This document shows, piece after piece, positions 1-11,177 of a stretch of DNA of 64,000 nucleotides. The notes under the pieces were generated by a model, which was not told the DNA's origin, did no database searches, and saw nothing but the letters and a program-made list of their open reading frames with translations. The stretch is taken from assembly GCA_026075535.2 (NCBI GenBank), contig AP026539.1, positions 3,720,001-3,784,000 on the forward strand, written 5' to 3'. How positions within the stretch are numbered: position 1 is the first letter of the stretch; each line of letters begins with the position of its first letter. A program made the translations under genes and the position numbers. This stretch comes from Tricholoma matsutake (taxonomy: Eukaryota; Basidiomycota; Agaricomycetes; Agaricales; Tricholomataceae).

Positions 1-137
1 CCTTTGGGCAATTGCTCCTTCAGGAATGCATCCATTTCTTCTTGTTCCATCGGAGATAACGGATATACCTTCGACTTCTTTGGCACAAACCCTGGCTTCA
101 TCTCAATCGCATGATCCCATGGCTTCTGCACTGGCAT
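1..137 (-). pseudogene. Family C gypsy reverse transcriptase, N-terminal part, cut by window edge
   Basis: Translation of the minus strand gives the conserved start of a Ty3/gypsy reverse transcriptase, with the PWDHAIEM motif followed by KSKVYPLSP and a [12 protein letters not shown] stretch. It lies in frame with the protease-bearing ORF to its right and is separated from it only by a TGA codon at about position 136-138, where CGA would be expected. The catalytic part lies beyond the left end of the window. This is the downstream section of the same minus-strand element as the protease, gag and LTR at 138-2854. Confidence 0.8.
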
Positions 138-788
138 TCACTCAGACTCCTTCTTCTGAAACACTGACAGATATTTGTGATACACTTTTGGCACCCATTC
201 CTTCACTGGCTTCTCCACCTTCATGATATTCTTGTCCCATGACTGTCCTCCATGAATTGCTCTAAAGGTTTGCTTCTGCTCTTCTTTCTCGATCATAATT
301 GGAACTTCCCCATTTGGCATTTCCTCATCCTCCACTTCCTCCATCGTAACAGAATACTTCCTCGGATGTTCTTTCTCTCTCTTTTTCCTTTTTTCCTTCT
401 TCATCTTCCTCCCATACACATTACATTCTTTAGGACAACAAGTCATTTGTACTTTCCCAGTTTTCCAATCAATTTCAGGATTATGCTTCCATAACCACAG
501 ACATCCTATTATTAGATTGGTTTTTCCAAGATCACACACTTTGAATACGGCTTGCTCCTGATGCTCCTGATACTTTATGACCATAGTCACCTCCTCCTTG
601 ATAGTTCCTCCACGATTGACTGTTCTGTCAATATTGTACACCATTATAGGTTGCGCCAGCTTGCATGTGCTAATACCGTTTCCAGTAATTAAGGATCGAT
701 TAATGAATAATCCTGTAGCACCACTATCAAGCAACGCTTCCACATCAATCGCTGCATGCATGTCCACTGTCTTCAGTCCCACAGTCAA
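138..788 (-). pseudogene. Family C gypsy aspartic protease region of pol
   Basis: The 216-residue reading frame starts near a retropepsin-type active site, LLDSGATGLFIN at about residues 20-31, and continues through a LIIGCLWLWKHNPEIDWKTGKV stretch that is typical of the flap and C-terminal half of gypsy proteases. A basic, charged linker (rich in K, E and R) follows before the reverse transcriptase. It would cut the Gag-Pol polyprotein inside the virus-like particle. The frame ends in TGA immediately before the RT motif PWDHAIEM, so the pol frame is broken by a probable CpG transition. A second copy of this protease lies at 19820-20448. Confidence 0.85.
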
Positions 789-979
789 GGTAATTTTGGG
801 TTCTATTCACGCAGAGTGAATAAAAAATTTAGGGGTTCTCGGAAATAACATGTGACAATTTTCTTTGTCACATGATTCGCAACAGTTGTACTCCTCCTCG
901 ATTTCCTTTTCTGATTTACTCTGGGTTTCCTCGGATACTAATACATTGCAATGATTCTGGGTCACCAATGGGGAAACCT

Positions 980-1990
980 TCACTGGGACTCTTCCACAAA
1001 ATTCTTCTGCCTGCCTTCCTCCGGCTTCACTTCCTCGATTGTAGCTTCCCTAATCTTTCTTTTCTGCCTACAATTCCTCGTGATGTGTCCTAACTGCCCA
1101 CAGTTAAAACATTTAAGTGGGGCTCGTCTCCCTGCTTGATCAACTTCCATTGCATCTGCTGGTGCTGCTGACTCCGTAACTTTAGGTGTCACTGCCATGG
1201 CCGGTGGCTGCACCCTTGGAGCTTGCGCCTGAGGCGCCTTTCCTTTCTCAGACTTTCCTCCTGATGACTTTCCAAATTTACTACTTCTGTACATCAACTT
1301 TGACTCCGCCTGTTCCTGCCGATATTGCCGGTCAAGGCACATTGCCCAATTGTACCACTCGTCCAACTTCTCTGGCATAGAAGGTAGTCTAGATAGACTT
1401 GAATAAAGAGGGATTTAATCCTGCTTTCAAAAACTCTACCAACATGGCTTCTCCCATGTCCGTTTGCAAAGCTTCCGCTTTGAACTGCAAAATAAATTCA
1501 TCCGCCATTAGGGAACCTTGGCGCATGGTCTTTAATTTAGCATTGGCTGTCGCCTTTGGATTAGGATCTCCAAACTGTGCCTCCAATCTCTCCAGAAATT
1601 CCTTGAAGGTTGCAAATGGTTTATTTCCCACAGCAATTTGATTAATAGCCTCATTCCTCCAGAACTGTGCTTTCCCCCCCTGAATGTATGAGAGAGCAAA
1701 CATAATCCTAGACTTGGCTGTACAAAACTCAGGCTTCCTCCCATGGATGTACAATACTATAGAGCTGATGAAGAATTTTGTATTCTCCATGGTACCATCA
1801 AAGATTTGCAGGGGCGCATACTTAGGTAAGCGCGCTTTTCCATTTACACTGACACTAATTGTGACATTTGCACTGTAAGCGCATCAATTTTCGCCTCTAG
1901 TGCTGGTGTGGGAACAGGATTAGGGCCGGGATTAGAAGTTGAGGGTTTCAGACATAATTGTAGAATCTGTGATGAATCACTTCTTCGACA
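980..1990 (-). pseudogene. Family C gypsy gag with zinc knuckle
   Basis: Two adjacent frames (1790-1389 and 1378-980) together form a retrotransposon Gag. The upstream frame holds the capsid-like segment (AQFWRNEAINQI, LERLEAQFGDP). The downstream frame holds a CX2CX4HX4C zinc knuckle, CFNCGQLGHITRNC, followed by a basic tail. The frames differ by one nucleotide shift near 1400, so this copy is broken. The N-terminal part (about 1790-1990) aligns with the plus-strand copy at 21300-21640 but lacks an acidic segment that copy keeps. Gag packages the element RNA and builds the cytoplasmic particle. Confidence 0.8.
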
Positions 1991-2134
1991 AATTCAAGAT
2001 TTTTTTTTTTGAGACCTCTCCAAACATTTACGGGTCACGTGATGGTTCATCAATCGTTTGTCAATCGTTTGTTAATCATTCGTTGTTCATCAGGCACCTA
2101 TTTTGACACTTCAGATCAATAACCCTTCCAACAG

Positions 2135-2854
2135 TGCCTGATCTCGGAGATATCACTGAATTCAGCTCATAACTAAAATAGTCATCCAAATAGAGTAATG
2201 TAAATCGTAACTAAACCAGATCCAATCAGTTGTCTGGTTGCAGCTGTCCTAATGATGAGTGCTGCCTCTCAATCACTGGTGGTCGCAATGTAAGGCAAGG
2301 CCTGGTGTCGGCTTACGAAAGAAAAGGTAGATTACGTATATACAAGTACTTCCAGCTCGTGCCGAAAGGATGAGTAATCAGATGTGGCACAGTGAAACAA
2401 TGATGTCTGCGCAAGTAAGAGAAGGTGCACTGATATGGGAAGTTGTGTTCTTCTGTTAGGGTGACACCCACTATCTGCTAGCTAAGACCATGCAGGTTCT
2501 CTCTACAAGAAGGGGGTGGGATCCATGTGTGTGATGGGGAACTGATGGTTTTGATGCGAGGGGTTATTAATAGGTGAGTTTGTTGAGATAGGCCTTTCAC
2601 ACTGAAAACGTAGGTGGAATACCTAAGAGAACACAACTGGGGTCTCCTAGGCATATATTTAGGGTTTATATACTATGTTACATATATTGTACATTGTTGT
2701 TACTGACGCACTCGTACATGTGCATACATTTTGATGTGTGTGAAATAAAATTCTCACGCTATCAAAGTGTAGCGTCATTTGGCATCATGTAGTGTAATTC
2801 GACATAATAAAATAAAAATAAAATTTTATTAGGTAATGGGGTGGTTTCCTAACA
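2135..2854 (-). repeat. 5' LTR of family C gypsy element
   Basis: On the minus strand this begins TGTTAGGAAACC and ends AGATCAGGCA, giving TG...CA ends and about 720 bp. It matches the plus-strand LTR at 20575-21283 over its whole length, with conserved blocks such as the CTAGCAGATAGTGGGTG and GAACACAACT segments. The outer end (2854) abuts the 13-bp minisatellite, so the element appears to have inserted at the edge of that array. The other LTR is outside the window, so no target-site duplication can be tested. Confidence 0.85.
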
Positions 2855-3612
2855 CAACAAAATGACCAGACAAAATGACCAGATAAGTGTCCCGACCCAA
2901 CACTAGATGACCCAATGCTGGATGACCCAACAAAATGACCCAACAAAATGACCAGATAAGTCTCCTGACCCGACACTAGATGACCTGACACTAGATGACC
3001 CAACAAAATGACCCGACAACATGACCCGACAAAATGACCCACCAAAACAACCTGATAAAATGACCTGAACAAACAATCCGAAAAAATGACCCGACAACAT
3101 GATAAGACAAAATGGTGAGACAAAACGACCCAACAAAATGACCAGATAAGTATCCCAACCTGACACTAGATGACCCGACACTGGATGACCCAACAAAATG
3201 ACCCAACAAAATGACCCAACAAAATGACCCAACAAAATGACCCGACAAAATGAGCCGACAATACGACCCAATAAAACAACCCGATAAGATGACCTGAAAA
3301 AACAATCCGACAAAATGACCCAACAAAATGATAAGACAAAACAGTCTGACAAAATGATGCAACAGAATGGATGACCCGACACCAGATGACCCGACAAAAT
3401 GACCTGACAAAACGACTCCATCAAATGACCCGAAAAAACAATCTGACAAAATGACCTGACAAATGACCAGATAAGTATCCCGACCCGACACTAGATGACC
3501 CGACACTAGATGACCCAATAAAATGACCCGAACAAACGATCTGACAAAGCGACCCTATAAAATGACCCGAAAAAACGATCTGACAAAATGACCCAACAAA
3601 ATTACGAGTCCT
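2855..3612. repeat. 13-bp minisatellite, (TGACCCGACAAAA)n
   Basis: A degenerate tandem array of a unit close to TGACCCGACAAAA, with C/T and G/A variation. Because 13 is not a multiple of three, open frames on the minus strand cycle through the three phases and give spurious Gly/His/Phe/Val/Ser-rich proteins. I regard none of these as a gene. The same unit recurs at 6322-6510 and in the opposite orientation at 6535-6600. Confidence 0.9.
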
Positions 3613-3935
3613 TAACAAAGTTAAGACTCGTTCTTAGAACCTGGAACCGCCAAAAAATTCAGTGTGACCTTTTTCCGTGTCTGTTTTCCCCACGGTCAGT
3701 GAGTTCTGAGCAACCATTACAAAAATTACTGACTTTACTAACCGTGGGACTCAAAAATTAGCCGAGACGCGGATTTCGAGTATAAAAGGAAATTTTTCAT
3801 CCGGCTATCTAAATTACCGGTAAACTGCAGTAAATCCATTACAAACTGTTATTGATAGTTTCATTACAAACTATTATTGATCAGTTACAAACTTTGTATT
3901 GAAATTTTGAAATTTGATGATACTTCTGGGGCGCC

Positions 3936-4022
3936 CTAAAGTTATCATGTGCGCCAAATATCGACTTCTCTCCCCCCCCCGAGAGATGTCGATATTTGGC
4001 GCACGTGACCGCTTTAGGGTAT
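3936..4022. repeat. Inverted repeat with CG-rich stem
   Basis: Two arms of about 38 bp face each other around a run of C. The left arm reads CCCTAAAG...TGCGCCAAATATCGAC and the right arm is its reverse complement with a few mismatches near the outer part. It could extrude as a hairpin. No flanking duplication is obvious. It lies just outside the 365-bp tandem array. Confidence 0.7.
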
Positions 4023-4053
4023 GCTTTTTTTAGCACATCTACAATGAAAGTCT

Positions 4054-5560
4054 TGTATCTCACTCATTTCTTGTCCGATTAGGTTCATTTAAATACAGAT
4101 GGGAAAGTACATCATTGGCCAGTCATCGGGAGAGTAGTTGGCAATGTTTGGTATTGTTGTCATGGCTAAATATAGTATCTCCTTCAGTTTTCATCCAATT
4201 TGCATGATTTGACTTGCAAATGAAAAGTATGCTGTTGGTCTATCAGTGAGAAATATTTACAAGTATTTGGGATTGTTTGTTTATAGATCAAAAAGATCAA
4301 AATAACTATATCAGAGCCAGTTTTTACTCAATTGAGTTTATTTAACTTGGACACTTTGCCCTGTGCTGACAAAAGTTGTTTATATTTGTTTGTTAGATTA
4401 TCAAAATACTGTATCTTGCTCAATTCTTGGCTGATTTCTTTTATTTAACTTGGAATGAGAAAATACATTATTGGCCAATCATTGGGAGGGTATTTGGCAT
4501 TGTTTGGCATTGTTGTCATGGCTAAATATAGTACCTCCCTCAGTTTTCATTCATTTTGGATGATTTAACTTGCAAGATAAAAAGTATACTGTTGGTGACC
4601 ACTATTATTAAAAGATACTTACAAATATTTGGCATCATTTGTTCATATATCAAAAAATCAAAAAGATGATGTCAGAGCTGGTTTTAACTCACTTGAGTTT
4701 ATTTAACTTTTAGAAGGGTGTAGCTTGGGCACTTTACACTAAAGGTTGTTTATCTTTAATTGTTAAATCATCAAAATACTGTATCTTGCCCATTTCTTGG
4801 CTGATTTGTTTTATTTAACTTGGAATAAGAAGATACACTATTGGCCCATTATTGGCCAATCATCAGAAGAGTATTTGGTATTGTTTGACATTGTTGTCAT
4901 GTCTAAATATAGTATCTCTCCATTTTGGATGATTTAACTTGAAAATAAAAAGATACTCTTGGTCTATCCTTAAAGGATATTTACAGATGTTTGCTATTAT
5001 TTGTTAATATATCAAGCAGATCAAAAAGATTATATCAGAGCCAGTTCTAATTCAATTGAGTTTAACTTGTAGAAGGGTATGTAGCTTGGGCATTTTATAC
5101 TATGTTGACAAAATTGTTTATCTTTATTTGTTAAGTTATCAAAATGCTGTATCTTGGTCAATTCTTGGCCAATTTGTGTCATTTAACTTGGAATAAGAAG
5201 ATACATTATTGGCCCATTCATTGAGATCATGTTTGGTATTGTTTGGTATTGTTTGTGGTATCTCAGTTAGTTCTTCTTTAATCCAACTGATTTAACCTGC
5301 AAATAAAATATATACTGTTTGTACATTATCTGATTTATGTGTGCTAACCAAGGTTGTTTATATTTGTTATTAAATCATCAAAAATGCTGTATCTCACTCA
5401 ATTCTTGTCCCATTTGGTTTATTTAACTTGAAATAAAAAGATATATTGTTGGCTCATTATTGAACTCTCATTTGGAATTATTTAGCCTTGTTTGTATGGT
5501 TTCAATTTATTATTTCAGTCAGTTCTTATATAAACAATGTTGTATACTATTAGACCATTA
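4054..5560. repeat. Tandem array of about 365-bp AT-rich monomers
   Basis: Units begin with TGTATCT(T/C)(G/A)CTCAATTCTTG at 4054, 4410, 4780, 5148 and 5388. Monomers are about 356, 370 and 368 bp. The fourth is shortened to about 240 bp, and the fifth is partial. Shared landmarks in each unit are TATTTAACTTGGAAT, ATTGGCCAATCAT, GTATTTGG(T/C)ATTG and CATGGCTAAATATAGTA. A more diverged piece is visible around 6000-6240. There is no open frame of note. This looks like a decaying satellite. Confidence 0.75.
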
Positions 5561-6310
5561 TTGTTAAGTGCTGAACTTGAGGGTGGAAATCTGTCAGACT
5601 CATATTGGATGGTGTATCAGAGAGGACTTGGCTTCAGCTTATAAGAAATTGTGCCCTTCACCTTGTCAGTGTCTAATTTCAAGACAAAGGTAAATGTAAG
5701 AATATCAGAGTTCGAGAGGAAGTCCAAGACAGGAGAGGAGACTAGAGATTGAGATGGGTAAACTTGGTTGCTTTATGAACTGAAGAATACAAACAGAAGT
5801 AAATAGGTTAAATACTAAAGAGCAGAGTTAGGTCAGAGACCAGTGGAGAACAGAGTAGTGGAGGTATCATAGGAATGGAAACTATATCTAAAATACTAAT
5901 GCTATGCCAATCATTACTAGGTGACCTTGGTGGAAAATGGTTGGAAGTCCAACAAAAATCCACATCGCTGGAACAGAATCAAAAGATATGATTATATGTT
6001 TGTTATTATTTGTTATTAATGAAAATAAGCTATATCTTCCTTAATGTTTAACTTGTAATAGAACAGAATATCATTGATGCATCATTAACATAATGGTTTC
6101 CACTATTTGGTATTATTTATTAGGGCTGAATATAAAGTTTATATCCTGTATTTTATGTTTTATATATCATTCTGATCAGCTTCTTGAGCTGATTTAATAT
6201 TTTCTACTTCTTTGCATACTATTGGGTTTTTTATTACCAAATATTGTCAGGTATTTTGCATTATTTCATTATAGATCATAAAATATAAGGACTCATACCT
6301 GCCAGAATTG
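5561..6310. other. No gene recognised; diverged satellite remnants at the right end
   Basis: The first 450 bp show no long open frame and no repeat that I can match inside the window. From about 5990 onwards faint copies of the 365-bp monomer reappear (TTATTTGTTATTAATG, GTTTAACTTGTAATAG, ACTATTTGGTATTATTTATTAGGGCTGAATATA). Confidence 0.4.
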
Positions 6311-6321
6311 GCCCTCACCCC

Positions 6322-6600
6322 CAAGTGACCATATAAGTATCCCCACCCAACAAGAGATGACCCGACACTAGATGACCCGACAAAATGACCTGACAAAATG
6401 ACCCGACAAAATGACCCGACAAAACAACCTGACAAGAATGACCCAACAAAATGACCCAACAAAATGAGCCCACAAAACAACCCGACAAAATACCCCGACA
6501 AACCGATCCAACCACATTGTCATTTTGTTTGGTCATCACCTTGTCGGGTCATTTTGTCGGGTTGTTTTGTCATGTCATTTTCATTTTGTCAGGTTGTTTT
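6322..6600. repeat. 13-bp minisatellite in two opposed blocks
   Basis: From 6322 to 6510 the unit is in the same orientation as at 2855-3612. From about 6535 to 6600 it appears as the reverse complement (TTTTGTCGGGTTGTTTTGTCA). The two blocks meet head to head near 6515, so the array is partly inverted. Confidence 0.8.
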
Positions 6601-7240
6601 ATATTGTTGTAATGGTTTCACATACATTCAAATATCTTTCATGGTCCAAATGTAAATAAGGGTGATCCAATATACAATTCCAGAGGTAAGTATCTCTCCA
6701 TTATCTCAAATCATCCTGTATAGCTGCCCTAATACTAGCCACTCTTGCTTGACTCTCCAACATGTTTCGATATGCTGCCATCATAGCAGGTAGGAGTTCC
6801 CTCAGAAGTATAGGATGGTGTTGGCTGGTGTTTTCATCACCAGTGATGTACTACAATGATCACAATGAGCATTGTCCAGTTACATTTGAAATTGAATCCA
6901 AGATGAAGAGGATCACTCACAAATTCTCTTTGTGCCCGAAGTGCTTGCTCCAGACTCATACCCCACTAGTTAATCAGGAAAATTGCTTTTGTCCCCATGG
7001 TGTCCTGGGTTACCCTAGGATGCCTTGGGACATGCCAGGGCATCCAAGGCTATTTATTGTCTACCCTGGGCACTTCTTTGTAGGTAAAGTGCCATTATTT
7101 GCCAGTCTTCAGGGTAAGTGAATTTCAGTCCGAAGTGCTCCAGGACACCTCAGGAATGTATGATTCATATGCTTCCTGGATAGCCTCATCAGAAATATCC
7201 CATGCACAAAGGCCTGCCCTAAAGATGCCACTAACATCAT
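6601..7240. other. No confident gene; short coding-like fragments
   Basis: A 119-codon plus frame (6762-7121) has no recognisable domain. On the minus strand 6790-6700 reads as a short helical, Ala/Arg-rich peptide ending in TAA, followed by a GTAAG-like site. I cannot tell a relic exon from chance. A Pro/Gly-poor run of CCCTGGG/CCCAGGG palindromic words occurs at 6998-7070. Confidence 0.3.
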
Positions 7241-7549
7241 TACAAATTTCTTTACCAACTTCATTATAATTGTTACAAATATGTTACTAACTTCAATACA
7301 AACCATTACTACTTATGAACTTGATGAGTTCTTCATCAGTCACTACAGGACTTGAAAAAATCCATGAGTTTAAGTAGTAATAGCTTGTTAATACACAGAC
7401 AGAATTAGGCTGCAAATATAACATTAATTGAAACTGTAAATGCATTGACTAACAAAGGACTTACAAAGTTAGTGTAGCGCAGTAGCAGCTTGTTGATGCA
7501 GCTACTAATATTATTATATTAGACTATAAGTATAGCATAAAGGGGGGTC

Positions 7550-7830
7550 CCTGGGTTCATGAGTAATGGTTTGTATTGAACAGGTTTGTGATTGAAGTCA
7601 GTAATATGTTAGTAATAGTTTGTATTGAAGTTGGTAATTGCTTGTAATAGTTTGTATTGAAGTCAGTAACCTGTTTGTAGTTTGTATTGAGGCAGTTAGT
7701 AATTGTTTGTAATAAGTTTGTATTGAGACAGTCACGGTTAGTAATTGTTTGTAATAAGTTTGTATTGAGACAGTCACAGTTAGTAATTGTTTGTATTGAA
7801 GTCAGTAAACAACTTTGTAGTGCAGTATTG
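7550..7830 (-). repeat. Tandem TTTGTATTGAAGTCAGTAA repeats, inverted partner of 8060-8450
   Basis: Degenerate units built on GTTAGTAATTGTTTGTAATAAGTTTGTATTGAGACAGTC, including two nearly identical 40-bp copies at about 7694-7780. The array is the reverse complement of the one at 8060-8450. About 230 bp of non-repeated sequence separate them. Confidence 0.7.
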
Positions 7831-8059
7831 GAAGCTTGTTGATACTGCCAGCCTGTAAATATGACATTTGTTACCTACTGTCAATACATTTACTAACAAA
7901 AGACTTACAAAATGACAAGTAGTAAAGAGGAAGTCGTTACTTCTCTTGTAGAAGGCAAGGGGTTTTGTTTGGTTGTATTATGGCTGGAAACCATGAGGGG
8001 TGAAACTAGGTGTCCACTATATCGCGTCAGGCTTTTTTCATGTGCAAAGTCCCTACAAC

Positions 8060-8450
8060 TACAAAAATTGTTACTGACTCCATTACAAAAGTGTTACTGA
8101 ATTCATTGCAAATGGTAATTGACCAGTTACTAGCCTCAATACCAATTGTTTACTTACTTTATTACAAACTTACCTGTTTACAAATTGTTTACTTACTTCA
8201 TTACAAACTGTAATTGACTTGTTACTAACCTCATTACAATTATTTACTTACTTCATTACAAACTGTTATTGACTTGTTACTAACCTCATTACAATTGCTT
8301 ACTTACTTCATTACAAACTGTTATTGACCTGTTCCTAACCTCATTACAAATTGTTTACTTACTTCATTACAAACTGTTATTGACTTGTTACTAACCTCAT
8401 TACAATTGTTTACTTACTTCATTACAATTGTTTACTTACTTCATTAATAT
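8060..8450 (+). repeat. Tandem repeats with CATTACAAACTGTTATTGAC units
   Basis: Units of roughly 55-58 bp contain TTGTTACTAACCTCATTACAATTGTTTACTTACTTCATTACAAAC in slightly varied form, repeated about six times. Similar isolated copies occur at 3826-3900 and 7255-7310. Together with 7550-7830 the region forms a large imperfect inverted repeat. Confidence 0.75.
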
Positions 8451-8698
8451 TGTTGGCATACTAGTTTTTTGGGTCTTTACAACTTATCTACTGAGTTTGA
8501 GTAATTAGGGTTTATATGTTCTTTCATATGGTATGTACAAAATAACTACAAAAGAAAAAACTAATATGTACAGAAAGTCCCTGGGGCCTCCTCATCATCC
8601 ATGTTGTCTCATCCCCATCATCCCATCATCCCCATTGTCTCAGTCGTGGGTGTATGATAGTATCATGTCAGCACATGTCTCTGGCAGCAGTATACTTC

Positions 8699-8794
8699 CT
8701 AAAAATGAACAAAATACATTATTTAGTTGAAAAGAACAAGGAACAGAGAAATGAACTTACCTAGGGCCCAAATGATGCAATCATCATTTGGGCC
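8699..8794 (-). other. Hairpin plus intron-like module 1
   Basis: On the minus strand, a 30-nt perfect-arm hairpin (8794-8765; GGCCCAAATGATGATTGCATCATTTGGGCC with short loop) is followed after three bases by GTAAGT (8760-8755), then TTTTCAACTAAATAATG and a terminal AG at 8700-8699. The intron-like span is 62 nt. Confidence 0.6.
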
Positions 8795-9039
8795 TGCATT
8801 GCACCTGAGAGGGTTCATTGGCGGCCATTGGTGGCTCTTGCTGGCATGGGAATGTGCATGGGAGTCATGGTGGTGGATGTTGATGGAGTGGAAAGGTGGT
8901 AATAGTGAGGTGAAAGGGATGATGGCGGCATTGTTGAAGGTGGTTATTATTCTACATTAATTCACTTGTATAGAATAAGTCACATGAGCGCCCCATGGGG
9001 CGCTCTATTCTCACAGTATTTTAATTCACTTAAACATCG

Positions 9040-9118
9040 TCATTTGGGCCCCTTGTAAGTTTTTATCTTCACTTCTTGTTCTTTTACTTCAACTAAATTA
9101 AGTTTTATTAATTTACAG
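9040..9118 (+). other. Hairpin half plus intron-like module 2
   Basis: The 3' half of the stem (GTCATTTGGGCC) is present and is followed by CCTT and GTAAGT at 9055. The T-rich tract contains TTCAACTAAATTAAG and the module ends in TTTACAG at 9118. The 5' half of the stem is missing or too diverged to pair. Confidence 0.5.
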
Positions 9119-9558
9119 GTTTTGAGGGCTTCAAAGGCAACTAGTGTATGGCAGGGGTATGCCAACCCATGTGGGTATGGACCAAGGGTAGGCATGGGTA
9201 GGGGTATGGGTATGCAAGATGCGACCCTCAATGTAAATGGCATGTCACATTGTTTAAGATGTTCTTTGTTGTTTTGTTTAAACTGACTCTTTTTTTCGTT
9301 TAGGTTCTATCTATGGTACAACAACACCCCAATGCCAAAACCACGATGACGGCCGCCACAGCCACCACACAAGAGACCCAGAACTACTGCCACAAGCAAC
9401 TTCTTGTGGGGTGGGAACAGGAATGGCAAATGTGCACCAGATGAAATGGAATGACAACAAATGGAACAATGGAACAACAAGATGACAGGGAGATGACGGA
9501 ACAACAACATAATGGTGAGATGACGGGAAACAAGGGGGAGGAGGTAAACCAAATGAAA

Positions 9559-9645
9559 AAAAGGTGGAAGAGATGTCATCTTGGGCCACCGGTAAGTTTT
9601 TTTTTTCTTTGCTTGTTTCATGTTCTTTTTACTAACAGGTTTTTA
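9559..9645 (+). other. Hairpin half plus intron-like module 3
   Basis: A 3' arm of the type AGATGTCATCTTGGGCC is followed by ACC and GGTAAGT (GT at 9592), a long T run, TTACTAACAG (9631-9638) and TTTTTAG ending at 9645. Either AG could act as the acceptor-like end. Confidence 0.5.
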
Positions 9646-10880
9646 GTTACAAAGCTTTACTATGGGGAGGATCAGGGGAAAGAGAAGGGACACAACGACG
9701 AGAGGGGGAGGACAAGGACAACGACCAATGTCAGAGCACCCCCAACCACAGCCATGAGCAACTGCTCACGGGGTAGAAACAGGGAGCAAGGTGATGGGAA
9801 GAGACAAGAATGAAGATGGGGGAACAACAACAACAATGACCAGACAACAATCACAACATGGGGATGAGGAGGAGGGGAAGGACGAGGGAACAATGAGAGT
9901 GAGGACGAGGACCAGACAACACAAATGACAACAGAAGGGGCACAATGATGGGAGGGGGAGGGGAAAGGAGAGGGACAATGACGAGACCATGACCCAGCAC
10001 CTGCCCCTGCCACTGTGAGCCACTGCTTGTTGGGGTATTAAGTTTTTTTTAAACTTTTGGTTGTTATTTGGCTAACTGCACCTTTTTACTCTTCTTTAGA
10101 ACTTTTGGACAACAAGGGCTGTCCCAGCCCACCTGTGCTCTCCTCCCCTTGCAGATGGGATGTGAGATTGAATAGGAGGTATCAGAGAGCCCAGTTAGTG
10201 GGATGACTAACCACAAGGTAGGTACCTCCTGCCATGTTTCAACCTCCCCAGCTGATGAAACATGAGTGATGAGACAGCAATCTCCTATGCCCACACTGCT
10301 GCAAGCCTCTGCTTGCAGGATGGACAACAGGATGAAGAACAGCAGGATGAGCTGACACCATGACACCATCTCCAATCGCCGCCGCGAGCAGCTGCTCGTG
10401 GGGTGGAAATGGGGAGCATGACGGGAACGAGGGGGAGAAATAATGACCCCACTGCCACTTCTCGCCTGTTCATGGGGTAGATCACTGGTGGAAGAACAGG
10501 ACGACAATGGCCAATCACTGCTGTGAGGAACTCCTTGTGGGGGGAGGAAACGTGCAAACCAACAATGACACCAACAATGGGGAGGTGGATGATACCAGAA
10601 TGATGGGCATGACCCAGCAGCCCCAACTCTCCAACAACTATGACGATGAGAGGAAGACCAGCATGAGGACAGCCACCATCATCACCACCACCACCACCTT
10701 TACAGCACCCCCAACCACCGCCACAAGCAACTGCTCGCGGGGTGCAAATGGGGAGCGGTAAGGCCAGGGACGACAGAGAGGTAGTGGGCACAATGAGGAT
10801 GACAGGCATGGGGAAATGGCAACAAGGAGACAACAGTGTCAATGCATGATTGGATGACCCTTGCCCCATGCTTTGCGTGG

Positions 10881-11177
10881 GGGCAGGATTTTTTTTCTTT
10901 TCAGTTTACTTGTACTAGTCTGTACCAGGATATTGGGGGTATTAAATTTAGTGCTTTAGTAGCTATACAACACAAATACACTATGTAACAATAGAGAATG
11001 TGAAAAGGAAGGCAAAAATTGAGTAAAAACCACAGTGAATATACATGGTGTTGCACCTGTCATATTTCATGAACCCTGACATGTCGCAGTGCATCACAGG
11101 TTATCACAGGGCATCACAGGGTGATTCAGTGTGCCCTGGGAAATAGCCTTAACCCTGGGAAAGTCTGGGTCAGAAAG
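10881..11177. other. Intergenic, nothing recognised
   Basis: No open frame or repeat was recognised except short GCATCACAGGGT direct repeats near 11090-11125. Confidence 0.4.

Larger units (their letters stand above)
8795..10880. repeat. Composite hairpin/GACRACRA repeat cluster, left
   Basis: The sequence consists of GACAACRA-rich, purine-rich tracts punctuated by near-palindromes with the core CAAGCAACTGCTTG or a variant, followed by GGGGTGG (about 9386, 9750, 10010, 10300, 10382, 10515, 10722). Intron-like modules occur at 9055-9118 and 9592-9645, and a T-rich, CTAAC-bearing stretch without a clear hairpin at 10040-10100. Open frames here are low-complexity and lie on both strands. I do not call them genes. 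Confidence 0.6.

Noticed and set aside
2785..3618. Several long minus-strand frames rich in Gly, His, Phe, Val and Ser
   Set aside because: They are phase-cycled translations of the 13-bp minisatellite, present in all three frames, with no start context or domain.
5570..5990. Possible solo LTR beginning TGCTGAACTTGAGGG
   Set aside because: No second copy, no convincing TG...CA pair and no target duplication.
7480..8450. Possible CRISPR-like array because of regular repeats
   Set aside because: Repeats are contiguous and degenerate, with no unique spacers, and the genome is eukaryotic.
9300..10880. Overlapping frames of 80-190 codons on both strands in the left composite cluster
   Set aside because: Low-complexity, strand-symmetric and punctuated by the repeat hairpins; no protein family resemblance.
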